Assembly (NCBI RefSeq): GCF_900182935.1 | Contig: NZ_FXUE01000003.1 | Location: 1 to 64,000 of the forward strand | Reading direction: 5' to 3' | DNA length: 64,000 nt | Source of the DNA: Fibrobacter sp. UWB10 | Lineage (GTDB): Bacteria > Fibrobacterota > Fibrobacteria > Fibrobacterales > Fibrobacteraceae | In this document: positions 48,821 to 57,133 of the stretch, in pieces | Layout: each line of letters begins with the position of its first letter | Numbering within the stretch: the first letter of the stretch is position 1 | Translations under genes and position numbers: made by a program | The notes under the pieces: generated by a model | Told to the model about the DNA's origin: nothing | Seen by the model: only the letters and a program-made list of their open reading frames with translations | Databases searched by the model: none

Positions 48821-49405
48821 TTATTCTCTGATGGTAAATCTCAGTTCGCCAAACGGGGTGCAGAAATCCAGGTTCTCGAGGTTGTTGGTTTCGATACCCG
48901 TGAACATGCGGTAACCGCCACCAATAGAGATTTCGAGCATCTTCGTGACACGATAGTTAAAGTGCACTGCCATGTCGGCGGTAAAGAAGTAATCTTCGGA
49001 TTCAAAAGCTTCGTCGTCCGGTTCCATCACATAGAGGGCACCGCCACCGATTTGAATAGGAACAGAAATGGAAAAGTCATTGACACGCACCGGGAACAGT
49101 TCCACGAAACCGCCTACAGACATATATTTGATCATCTGCTTTTCGGACACGTTATAGTTGCGCACGTCACTCAAAAGTCTAGACACCCAGACACCTGTGG
49201 AAAGCAAAGGATTGAGGTCCAGACCGATGCGGAGGTTTGCAAAAATCGCCCCATCGTCGGCCACGAGTACGTTACCGCCGCTCACGCCAATGAACGCCTT
49301 CAGACCTCCATTGGATTTTTCTTCAGGCGTGAACTGTACGCTTTGCAGTTCAGCGCTTGCAAAAGCGGTGAGGACTATCAGGAAAACAAAGATTTTCTTT
49401 ATCAT
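48821..49405 (-). CDS. Small outer-membrane beta-barrel protein
   Basis: The 194-residue product has a Sec signal (MIKKIFVFLIVLTAFASA). The mature part has alternating beta strands with many Gly and aromatics (LKAFIGVSGGNVLV, VHFNYRVTKMLEISIGGGYRMF) and a C-terminal FGELRFTIRE. It resembles small OmpA/OmpW-like barrels of eight strands, but I cannot name a family. It is followed at 71 bp by the UvrA paralogue gene on the same strand. Confidence 0.65.
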   Translation of the reverse strand: MIKKIFVFLIVLTAFASAELQSVQFTPEEKSNGGLKAFIGVSGGNVLVADDGAIFANLRIGLDLNPLLSTGVWVSRLLSDVRNYNVSEKQMIKYMSVGGFVELFPVRVNDFSISVPIQIGGGALYVMEPDDEAFESEDYFFTADMAVHFNYRVTKMLEISIGGGYRMFTGIETNNLENLDFCTPFGELRFTIRE

Positions 49406-49549
49406 TTTATACCTCGTTTTGTATAAAATTTACTAAATGAATTCAAGCGGGGCGTTACGGGGCCGGTGATTGAGGCCCTGTTTGAGGGGGTTGTGTATGA
49501 CCCGGCTGAGTCGGGGCTGAAACTAGGGGGAGACATCCCCCTTTAAAAA

Positions 49550-50536
49550 TTAAAGGCGGTCCTTGGTCATGTTCAGGCCTTCAGCAGGGCTTCCTTCCCA
49601 GTTCCAGATGCGGTCCTTGGATTCGGGCCAGGTGCAAATCGTCCACACCACGGAATTACCGCAAAGGACTATGGTCCAAATACCGAAAACCAAGAAAAGA
49701 ATGAGAGGAATGAAGGCGAGCGATCCGTAGAAAATAGACATACGGGTCACGAGCATGGTCTGGATAAGCATCAGGATTTTTACGTAGATGATGATGCAAA
49801 TCCATGCAAGAACGGTAATGCCGATGGAGGAAACAAGCAACTTCTTCTTGGTGTAGTTCTTGGGGTCCGGTCTTGCGGGGAGCGCGTATAGGGTCAAGAA
49901 AATAACCAGGAGGAATGCACCATGGAATGTCAGGTACCAGAAGGCATTAATAAGCCTCTTGAGTACCGACGGGTCAAAGTGCAATCCGTCGACCACAATG
50001 ACTGAAAGCGCGTTCTGGAGGTAGTTCACGAAGCCGGCATAAAGACCGATAATGCCTGCAAAGATAAGCAGAAGTGGGGTATAGATGCGAATCTGCTTGT
50101 GCAGCGGACGAGACACTTTGTTTTCCCACACTACATTAAAGTTCGATTCCAAGCTGCCGAAAGCGAGAATGAACGTGATGAAAAGACCCATGGCACCGAT
50201 AAATCCGAGCTTACCGATAGGCACGTGTTCTGCGTTCTTCACGATGGTGATAATCGGGTCGACAGGCCAGTCGAGATCCAAGAACGTGAGCAAGTGCGGC
50301 AGGTAGTCCGAGAAAAAGTTACCGAATCCGACCGCGATTGTAATCGAGGTCAAAAGGATCAGGAGCGGCACCACAGCCAAGAACGTCGTATAGGTAAGGG
50401 CTGCAGCACGGGTAAGTCCATGGAAGTACAAGAAGGACTTGCCTGCAATGATGGCAACCTTTACGGGTGTGACAGAACGTTCGGCTATATAGTCGAACAT
50501 CCTTTCCCAAGAAAAATCTTTAAACCAGTTTGGCAT
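49550..50536 (-). CDS. YihY/BrkB-family inner-membrane protein
   Basis: ATG 50536 gives 328 residues (MPNWFKDFSWERMFDYI); the codon before it is TTG and not needed. Six membrane segments are visible. The family pattern is present: FHGLTRAAALTYTTFLAVVPLLILL (A-x-x-L-x-Y-x-x-x-x-x-x-x-P) and LVTRMSIFYGSLAFIPLILFLVF (the Y-G-x-x-x-x-x-P block). YihY proteins were once thought to be ribonuclease BN; their function remains uncertain, with a transport role suspected. It is preceded by the porin gene? No: the porin gene ends at 50546, 9 bp before this start, so both are probably on one minus-strand transcript. Confidence 0.87.
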   Translation of the reverse strand: MPNWFKDFSWERMFDYIAERSVTPVKVAIIAGKSFLYFHGLTRAAALTYTTFLAVVPLLILLTSITIAVGFGNFFSDYLPHLLTFLDLDWPVDPIITIVKNAEHVPIGKLGFIGAMGLFITFILAFGSLESNFNVVWENKVSRPLHKQIRIYTPLLLIFAGIIGLYAGFVNYLQNALSVIVVDGLHFDPSVLKRLINAFWYLTFHGAFLLVIFLTLYALPARPDPKNYTKKKLLVSSIGITVLAWICIIIYVKILMLIQTMLVTRMSIFYGSLAFIPLILFLVFGIWTIVLCGNSVVWTICTWPESKDRIWNWEGSPAEGLNMTKDRL

Positions 50537-50545
50537 CAAAACGGA

Positions 50546-51604
50546 TTACTTGATGGTGCTGGTCAGGCGGAAGGCGAGACCTACATCGCTCAGTTCGTTT
50601 TCGCTATAGACGCTGAATTGAATCTTGGACTTGCCGATGCTCTTGACATAAGCGACGGTCCATGCCCAGTCGTCGTAGGTGCCCTTCGGGGCGCCATAAA
50701 GGTTGTCGCGCTTGTTGATGTATTCCCATTCAACCATGAGGTGGCTCATGATGGTGCTCAGGATCTTGCTGTCCGGGGCAAAATCGAGACCCAGGTAGAA
50801 CGGCTGGTAATAGATGCCCGGCTGGAAGTACTTGGATTCGGGAGCGAGATAGTTGTCTGCGCCGGTATCCAGGTCGTCATCTTGCGTGTAAATGCAGGCA
50901 TATTCACCATAGGCACGGAGGATCGGGAGAAATTCGTAGCTGGCGTAGGCGGCAAGACGGTGAGTCACGTAGGCCGTGTTCTGCACGACGTCAACCAGGT
51001 TTGCACGGTAGGCAACCTTGACTTCGAGCGGGAAGGTGAACTTCATGTCGTCTTCGATACGAACATAGCCCTGGTTTGCGGTTCCGTTCTTGGCGGCAAC
51101 CATGGCGTTCAGTTGATTGAGGCCGCTCTTCCAGCCGAGTTCGACAGCGTTGTGGCTATAATCGCGCATCCAGAGGCCGCGCTTGGTCAAATCCTTGTCG
51201 ACATAGGTACCGAAGTTGGTAGACTGCGACCAGTCGGTCTTCCAGCGACCGATCTTCAAATTCATCTGGTTGTTTTCGTTAAGAGCCCACTTGTAGTTTA
51301 CCCAGTAGAGGTCGGCCAGAATTTTGTCGTAGTAGGTGACCTTACCGTCGCCGTCCTTGACCTTGTTGCCGAATTCCGGGGCAAAAATACGGAGCATGAT
51401 CGTACCGTCCAGGTTTTCGCTCTTGTACTGGCCACCGATGTTGGCACGAATCCAGCCGCTGCTGAAGTTGTTGTCATCGTCGGCGATGGACTTGGTGGCC
51501 TGGGTCTGTACGTTACCCTTGAGGGCCATATTGTCTGTGAGATCTCCGGCAAATGCCGAAATGCTCATGGCAAGGGCGGCCACTGCGATTTTCCTGAACT
51601 TCAT
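50546..51604 (-). CDS. Porin-like outer-membrane protein
   Basis: ATG 51604 is preceded by AAGGAG, giving 352 residues; the frame extends much farther upstream but without any ribosome site, and the signal peptide MKFRKIAVAALAMSISAFA begins here. The mature chain begins GDLTDNMALKG and consists of amphipathic strands (WIRANIGGQYKSENLDGTIMLRIF, MNLKIGRWKTDWSQS, VEWEYINKRDNLYG) ending in GLAFRLTSTIK. The pattern of ~16 strands fits a general or sugar porin. The strand LKIGRWKTDW resembles porins that have a G-R-x-x-x-x-W plug region. Strong codon bias suggests high expression. Confidence 0.78.
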   Translation of the reverse strand: MKFRKIAVAALAMSISAFAGDLTDNMALKGNVQTQATKSIADDDNNFSSGWIRANIGGQYKSENLDGTIMLRIFAPEFGNKVKDGDGKVTYYDKILADLYWVNYKWALNENNQMNLKIGRWKTDWSQSTNFGTYVDKDLTKRGLWMRDYSHNAVELGWKSGLNQLNAMVAAKNGTANQGYVRIEDDMKFTFPLEVKVAYRANLVDVVQNTAYVTHRLAAYASYEFLPILRAYGEYACIYTQDDDLDTGADNYLAPESKYFQPGIYYQPFYLGLDFAPDSKILSTIMSHLMVEWEYINKRDNLYGAPKGTYDDWAWTVAYVKSIGKSKIQFSVYSENELSDVGLAFRLTSTIK

Positions 51605-51688
51605 GTTTACTCCTTGGAGGGTTTTGTTTTTCGTGTCCAAATTTAGAAATAATTTTCTAAATTTCGGCCCGCTTTTAAGGAGTGTTCC

Positions 51689-52423
51689 GTGAAATTGTTT
51701 CATTTTTGCTTTTTTTACGTTTTTTTCGCTGTTTTGTGTGTAAATCTTTTGGCCAAACCTGCTTGGGCTCGCGATATTCTCCCCAATAAGACACATGCTG
51801 TGCTTACAGTGACATACACCAATAATGACGATGTCCCCCAGGCGCATAAAAAACTTTCGTTTGTTGGCCAGAACAATCCTAATAATAAATTGACTGTTAC
51901 GACCGATGCCGAAGGCGAAGCAACATTCCATATTCCGCGTGAAGATGCTTATTCGATTTTCTGTGAAAGCGTGACTGGGCCTTTTGAATGTGGCTCTACT
52001 CCTTATGTGTCTCTCACGGCAAGTACGGGTGGCATGACGGTTGTTTTCGACGACACGCGAGTCGAATTGGTCGGTGTGAATTTTAAGGCGGGAAGCGCTG
52101 AACTGGAATCGCAGTCCATGGAAATTCTGGATAAGGCTGTTGAAGGCCTAAAAAGAAATCCCGATGCCCGTATCGAAATTCAGGGACATACCAGTTCCGA
52201 AGGCGGCGATGCGTTTAACCAGACGCTTTCTGAACAGCGCGCTTACACGGTATTCCTTTACATGGTTGAACACGGCATTGACCGCGGTCGCCTTTCGGCA
52301 AGCGGTTACGGCTCTAGCCAGCCGAGGGCATCGAATGCCACTGAAGCGGGTCGCATTAAGAACCGCCGCATTGAACTTCGCGTATTGAACGAAAACGAAG
52401 TTCCTGTAGAATACGTCAATTAA
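51689..52423 (+). CDS. OmpA-family peptidoglycan-binding protein
   Basis: GTG 51689 has AAGGAG 6-7 bp upstream; the product has 244 residues. A signal peptide (FVFFAVLCVNLLAKPAWA region) is followed by a beta-sandwich-like domain (~30-125; LTVTYTNNDDVPQ, LTVTTDAEGEATFHIPRE). An OmpA C-terminal domain (~128-240) follows: VGVNFKAGSAELESQSMEILD, IEIQGHTSSEGGDAFNQTLSEQRA and GRLSASGYGSSQP, then RIKNRRIELRV. The D of the diaminopimelate-binding motif (N-x-x-L-S-x-x-R-A) is partly kept. It anchors the outer membrane to the wall. It is divergent from the porin gene. Confidence 0.85.
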   Translation: MKLFHFCFFYVFFAVLCVNLLAKPAWARDILPNKTHAVLTVTYTNNDDVPQAHKKLSFVGQNNPNNKLTVTTDAEGEATFHIPREDAYSIFCESVTGPFECGSTPYVSLTASTGGMTVVFDDTRVELVGVNFKAGSAELESQSMEILDKAVEGLKRNPDARIEIQGHTSSEGGDAFNQTLSEQRAYTVFLYMVEHGIDRGRLSASGYGSSQPRASNATEAGRIKNRRIELRVLNENEVPVEYVN

Positions 52424-53253
52424 TTCTTTCGGAAGCCGTCGTCGGAAAGGATAATCCGACCTTCGCGGAAAAGCGTACCAAGAATTTTCTTGAAGGTCTT
52501 CTTGGACATGCCGAATTCGCGGCGGATTTCTTCGGGATCGCTGTGGTCGCCGTACGGCAAGAATCCGCCCGCTTCTTCGAGCTTTTGCATAATAGCGGCG
52601 GGGCTTTCGCTCTTCATGATTCCCTTGTAGCCCACGGGAGTGAGGTTCAAGGTAATCTTGCCATCTTCGGTAAAGCGCTGGATATAGCCTGCCATGGTGT
52701 CGCCGATATAAATGCGCGGCGTATTGGGCGTAATCATAAGGCGGCCCGTGTAGCGGTAGTCCACCAAAAAATCGATATGGTCGCGGGTAACTTCGTAGGC
52801 GGCGAGCTGTACCTTTTGACCCAGGTGCAGTTCCGAAGTGTCGGGGTCCAAGAAACTCTTGATTTTTTCGGTCGCGACAATGCGGTTGCTCTTGTCGTCT
52901 TCGAGAATGAATACGACGCAACGGTCTCCGCGGCGGAGTTCACCGAGCTGCTGCTTGTAGGGGAGGAACAAGTCCTTGTTCAGACCCCAATCCAGGAATG
53001 CGCCAAAGCGGTTTACGTCCTTGACTTCGAGCACGGCAAATTCGCCGACAGTTGCGTAGGGCTTGTCGAGCGTTGCAATGGGGCGGTCTTCTGAATCGGT
53101 ATAGACAAATACGTCAAGAACTTCGCCTTCTTGGAGGCTGAATTCTTCTTTTTTGCCGGGGAGCAGTACGCGTCCGCCGGTTTCTAGTTCCAGGTAATAG
53201 CCCTGGGGCATGATTTCTTCTACTCGGGCGCGGTTAAATTTGCCTAATTCCAT
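52420..53253 (-). CDS. cvfB: S1-like RNA-binding protein CvfB
   Basis: ATG 53253 (MELGKFNRARVEE, 277 residues) has AAGG upstream; the longer frame begins nine codons earlier. It has tandem S1-like domains: GYYLELETGGRVLLPGKKEEFSLQEGEVLDVFVY, FAVLEVKDVNRFGAFLDWGLNKDLFLPY and IDFLVDYRYTGRLMIT (short extracts). It ends with a winged-helix DNA/RNA-binding part (EEIRREFGMSKKTFKKILGTLFREGRI). CvfB family members bind RNA and affect virulence gene expression in Staphylococcus; in this organism the role is unknown. Its 3' end overlaps the OmpA gene by 4 bp, convergently. Confidence 0.88.
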   Translation of the reverse strand: MELGKFNRARVEEIMPQGYYLELETGGRVLLPGKKEEFSLQEGEVLDVFVYTDSEDRPIATLDKPYATVGEFAVLEVKDVNRFGAFLDWGLNKDLFLPYKQQLGELRRGDRCVVFILEDDKSNRIVATEKIKSFLDPDTSELHLGQKVQLAAYEVTRDHIDFLVDYRYTGRLMITPNTPRIYIGDTMAGYIQRFTEDGKITLNLTPVGYKGIMKSESPAAIMQKLEEAGGFLPYGDHSDPEEIRREFGMSKKTFKKILGTLFREGRIILSDDGFRKN

Positions 53254-53375
53254 GGGGACCTTCCGTTCATTTTTACCCAAAATTAGAAAATGTGAGAAAA
53301 ATAAGGGACGAAATCAGACTGTTTTCCCGATTTTGGCGTATAGAAGGTATAACCACTCTCTAAAAAGGATACGCC

Positions 53376-54080
53376 ATGAATCAAAATACAATGATGCTTC
53401 ACGAAAAAATGTCGACTCGTTACTTACCGCGCGAAAAAATCGAAAAGTTCGGGGCTTCAGCACTCACGAACGAAGACCTGCTCGCCCTGATTTTGGGGAG
53501 CGGGAACCAAGACTGCAATGTTTTTGAACTGTCGCGGCGCCTTTCGGACTTTCTTTCGAACCAGACTCAGGTGCCGACACTTGCCCAAATTCGGGAAATT
53601 CGCGGCCTTGGCAAGGTGAAGGCGGCACAGGTGCTTGCCTGTTTGGAACTTTCGGGGCGCTATATCTTGAGCAACAAGTCAAATCCGATTGTTTCGCCAG
53701 AAGACCTTGTGTCTAGGTTATCGTTCTTGAAATACGAGGAGCAGGAACACTTGGTAGTGGTTACGCTCAATTCGGTGAATGGCGTGATTCGTGTTCATGA
53801 AATTACGACGGGGCTTGTCAACAAGACTCCGGTACACCCGCGCGAGGCCTTTGCAAAAGCGATTGAAGACCGTGCTGTTTCAGTTGTGTTTGCACACAAT
53901 CACCCTTCTGGATCTGTCGAGCCGAGTCTCGATGACATGGCGATTACGCGGGTTCTCTGTGCTTCGGGGCGAATTCTTCAGATTCCGGTGCTCGACCATA
54001 TCATTGTGGGCAAGGGCGGCTTTACGAGCATTTGCAGAAAAAATCCGGAGCTGTTCGAGAAAACGTTCTGCCCGGTTTAG
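53376..54080 (+). CDS. radC: RadC-family JAMM protein
   Basis: The 234-residue product has an N-terminal helix-hairpin-helix part (ALTNEDLLALILGSGNQDCN; IREIRGLGKVKAAQVLACLEL). A C-terminal JAMM/MPN domain (~125-232) follows with FAHNHPSGSVEPSLDDMAITR, giving the metal ligands H-x-H and D. RadC proteins were once thought to act in DNA repair; that is disputed, and some act with mobile elements or natural transformation. The metal site is complete. The gene lies alone upstream of the large OmpA gene. Confidence 0.93.
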   Translation: MNQNTMMLHEKMSTRYLPREKIEKFGASALTNEDLLALILGSGNQDCNVFELSRRLSDFLSNQTQVPTLAQIREIRGLGKVKAAQVLACLELSGRYILSNKSNPIVSPEDLVSRLSFLKYEEQEHLVVVTLNSVNGVIRVHEITTGLVNKTPVHPREAFAKAIEDRAVSVVFAHNHPSGSVEPSLDDMAITRVLCASGRILQIPVLDHIIVGKGGFTSICRKNPELFEKTFCPV

Positions 54081-54174
54081 GTTTCTAGCCTACAAAATTC
54101 ATGATATTACAAAAATGTTACAAAGTGCTGGTTGTGTGATTCTCAAGGGGTTTTTCAAAAAAAAACGCATTTTT

Positions 54175-54204
54175 TTGTTGCTTTTTTGAGTAATAAGTTA
54201 TATT
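54175..54204 (+). promoter_or_regulatory. Candidate promoter of the large OmpA gene
   Basis: TTGTTG (54175-54180), an 18-bp spacer and TATATT (54199-54204) lie 57 bp before ATG 54261; AAGGAG is at 54250-54255. The match is moderate. Confidence 0.4.
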
Positions 54205-54260
54205 TACAATAGTAGAATCGGGTGGCTTTGTTTGGTAGTCGCCCATTATAAGGAGATGCT

Positions 54261-56984
54261 ATGAATAAGGTAGCTATGGGCCTTGCCCTTGCTTTGGCGG
54301 CTTCCGCCTTTGCTGGTCATCCCCAGACGATAAACAAGGAAGGCTTTGTGGGTGTGAATAAGACCCAGTCTGCTCAGTCCCTTGGCCATTCCAAACTAGT
54401 GTTTACCCTTTTGGGCGATATGACCTTCGGTAACGACATGTTCCCGAATAACGATAATGGTATAGCTCTAAAAGAAAGTTATGCTGATGCTGATATGACT
54501 AATGGCTATATGTATGGGCTAGAACGTGATGCAGAAGTGAAGGACTTCTTGGGTGCTTCTGCTTATGTCGGCTTTGCCATTGGCATTTGGCACTACTTTG
54601 ATTTGGGCTTTACCTTGCCGGTTTACTATGACCAGTTTACCGCCGAAGACATCAATCATAACGGCGTTATTTCCAATACGAAGGTTGGATATATTGGTAA
54701 CCTCAAGGCCGATTTGAAGGCTCGTTTCCCGCTTCCTGAAGACCAGGTGTTCGATATCGCTGTGTTTGGCGGTCTTACCTTTAAGACGGCAAATGCTGAA
54801 AAACAGGGTCTCTGGATTCGTGAACCGGAATACATCAACAAGACAAACGGCGTTGCTTCTCCGTTTGGTATAAATGCGATGACCCTTAAGGGTGGCCTTG
54901 CTATCACAATGGATATTAGTAAGCTCGATGGCGGTGATGGTGTTCCGTTATTGTTGCACTTGAATGGTGGTTATCGCTATGTGATGAGCGATGAATATAT
55001 GTCGCTCCCGTTCATGAGTGCCGCCGCTGAAATCTACTTTATGGATTTCATGTCGCTGTTTGCTGAATTCTATTGGGATATCCAGACGGATGACCTTGTG
55101 TCTTGTCAGTTGGATAAATTTAGCGGACTGAAGGTTTGTGGTGAACAAACTGACAAGCTTGACATGATGCAGTTGACAACTGCCTTGGTGTTCCACTTGC
55201 CGGTGGGCGTTGATATCCACATGGGTGCATCTTTCTACCTGGGCGGCGACAAGTATTTGAATGATGTCGAAGTCCTGAGAGATGGTGACCGTAACGGAAG
55301 CTTCACTTATGTGAACGGGATTAATGAATCCGGCATGTATGACCTTAATTTGTATGAATACGCTGACAAGGACGCCGTTCGTGCTGATCGCATTCGCGTG
55401 AACCCGAATCTTGCGATTTATGGCGGTATCACTTGGAGCGGCTTCCTGCTTGCTCAGGACCGCGATGGCGATGGCATTACGGATGACGAAGACAAGTGCC
55501 CGGACGATATCGGTCACCGCTTGAATCAGGGCTGCCCGCTGGGTAATCCGGATGCCGACGAAGACGGCGTTTGCGATGCCTGGGTTGCCGAAAAGGGCTT
55601 TGAATCTGAATTTGCTGAAGTTTGCGAAGGCGTTGATGAATGCCCGAACGAAGCAGGCGAAGGCGACGACGGTTGCCCGCTTGACAATCCGGATGCTGAT
55701 GGTGATGGCGTTTGCGATGCCTGGGTATCTCAGAAGAAGATGCTCAAGAAGTTTGCGAACGTTTGCGAAGGCATTGACGATTGCCCGGCTCAGGCTGGTT
55801 CTCCGGCATTCAATGGTTGCCCGACTAAGCAGCCGGACCCGGATGGTGACGGTCTCTGCTCTCCGTGGATTACCGATGAAGGTGTCATGAACGAATTCGC
55901 CGACATCTGTAAGGGTTACGACATGTGCCCGGGTGAAGCTGGTTCTGCCGCTAACAAGGGTTGTGCATGGGATGATCCGGATGCCGATAACGACGGCCTC
56001 TGCGACCCGTGGGTAACCGAAAAGAAGATGGGCTTCTACTTCGAAAAGGCTGCTGAAGACGAAGCAATGGCTAAGGAATGGTTCATTGACAAGTCTTGTA
56101 AGGGTATCGATAAGTGCCCGACCGAACTCGGCCCGGCAACGAATGAAGGCTGCCCGCTCGGCAACCCGGATACTGACCAGGATGGCCTCTGCGATCCGTG
56201 GGTGACCGAAAAGAACATGCTTGACCAGTATGAAGGTATCTGCGCTGGCGTTGACAAGTGCCCGACCGAAGCCGGTGAAGCATTTGCTCAGGGTTGCCCG
56301 ATGGAAAGCCCGGACCCGGATGGTGACTCCCTCTGCTCTCCGTGGGTTACCAAGCAGAAGATGCTTGACCAGTTCAAGGAAATGTGCCGCGGCTACGACC
56401 GTTGCGAACTCGAAGCTGGTCCTGAATGGAACAAGGGTTGCCCGATTGAAGATGATCCGGACCCGGATAAGGACGGTGTCTGCTCTGAATGGGTTGCAAC
56501 CAAGAAACTCCAGAAGGAATTTGAAAGCGTCTGTACCGGTATCGACCGCTGCCCGGATGAACCGGGTGACGACGGCCATGGTTGCCCGAAGAAGGCTGCT
56601 GAAAAGCTCGATGGCGTGACCTTCAAGAGTGGTAAGGCTACCTTGGAAAGCAACGCACGCAAGATCCTCCAGGGTGTCGCCAAGAAGCTCGTCGAAGACG
56701 ACAGCTATAAGGATCTGAAGATTGTGATCCAGGGTCACACCGACAACGTGGGTAAGGAAAAGACCAACCAGAAACTTTCCGAAAACCGCGCTAAGGAAGT
56801 GATGAAGACCCTCACCAAGGCTGGCGTGAAGAAGGATCGTATCAAGGCTATCGGTATGGGCTCTAGCTGCCCGATCGATGACAACAGCACTGCTGAAGGC
56901 CGCGAAATGAACCGCCGTATCGAAATGCACTTCGTAACGCCGGATAACGACGGTACTCAGTGCGAAAGCAACTTGGTGCAGTAA
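54261..56984 (+). CDS. OmpA-family outer-membrane protein with modified thrombospondin type-3 repeats
   Basis: The product has 907 residues. A signal peptide MNKVAMGLALALAASAFA is followed by a beta-barrel part (~20-395; LVFTLLGDMTFGNDMF, GFAIGIWHYFDLGFTLPVY, YGGITWSGFLLAQ). One normal thrombospondin type-3 repeat comes next (RDGDGITDDEDKCPDDIG), then seven long repeats of ~48 residues with four Cys each. An OmpA C-terminal domain follows (~785-907; VTFKSGKATLESNARKIL, VIQGHTDNVGKEKTNQKLSENRA). It links the outer membrane to peptidoglycan, with a Ca2+-dependent rod between. Strongly biased codons suggest that it is a major protein. A terminator follows. Confidence 0.92.
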   Translation: MNKVAMGLALALAASAFAGHPQTINKEGFVGVNKTQSAQSLGHSKLVFTLLGDMTFGNDMFPNNDNGIALKESYADADMTNGYMYGLERDAEVKDFLGASAYVGFAIGIWHYFDLGFTLPVYYDQFTAEDINHNGVISNTKVGYIGNLKADLKARFPLPEDQVFDIAVFGGLTFKTANAEKQGLWIREPEYINKTNGVASPFGINAMTLKGGLAITMDISKLDGGDGVPLLLHLNGGYRYVMSDEYMSLPFMSAAAEIYFMDFMSLFAEFYWDIQTDDLVSCQLDKFSGLKVCGEQTDKLDMMQLTTALVFHLPVGVDIHMGASFYLGGDKYLNDVEVLRDGDRNGSFTYVNGINESGMYDLNLYEYADKDAVRADRIRVNPNLAIYGGITWSGFLLAQDRDGDGITDDEDKCPDDIGHRLNQGCPLGNPDADEDGVCDAWVAEKGFESEFAEVCEGVDECPNEAGEGDDGCPLDNPDADGDGVCDAWVSQKKMLKKFANVCEGIDDCPAQAGSPAFNGCPTKQPDPDGDGLCSPWITDEGVMNEFADICKGYDMCPGEAGSAANKGCAWDDPDADNDGLCDPWVTEKKMGFYFEKAAEDEAMAKEWFIDKSCKGIDKCPTELGPATNEGCPLGNPDTDQDGLCDPWVTEKNMLDQYEGICAGVDKCPTEAGEAFAQGCPMESPDPDGDSLCSPWVTKQKMLDQFKEMCRGYDRCELEAGPEWNKGCPIEDDPDPDKDGVCSEWVATKKLQKEFESVCTGIDRCPDEPGDDGHGCPKKAAEKLDGVTFKSGKATLESNARKILQGVAKKLVEDDSYKDLKIVIQGHTDNVGKEKTNQKLSENRAKEVMKTLTKAGVKKDRIKAIGMGSSCPIDDNSTAEGREMNRRIEMHFVTPDNDGTQCESNLVQ
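55540..56605 (+). repeat. Seven ~144-bp coding repeats with Ca-binding and Cys motifs
   Basis: Each unit has the order (N/D)PDxDxDG(V/L)C, then (D/S)xW(V/I), a ~20-residue amphipathic helix, C-x-G-(I/V/Y)-D-x-C-P, and G-C-P/A. Six of the seven units are 47-49 residues; the fourth has an extra ~14 residues (AAEDEAMAKEWFID). The Asp pattern is that of thrombospondin type-3 calcium sites, but the helix and the Trp are not. Confidence 0.85.
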
Positions 56985-57009
56985 TCAATCTGTAAAACGT
57001 TGAAATTAT

Positions 57010-57038
57010 CCCCGACCCGGTAGGGCCGGGGATTTTTT
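57010..57038 (+). terminator. Terminator of the large OmpA gene
   Basis: CCCCG and CCC (57010-57018) pair with GGG and CGGGG (57023-57031) with one internal mismatch, followed by ATTTTTTG. Confidence 0.87.
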
Positions 57039-57133
57039 GTGTAGTTTTGGTAACAATGAAAAACGAAATATTTTAGGTCTTTTTCGGATTTCTTTTATTA
57101 GATTTTTTTTTATAAGGGAGCCTGAGGTTTATA

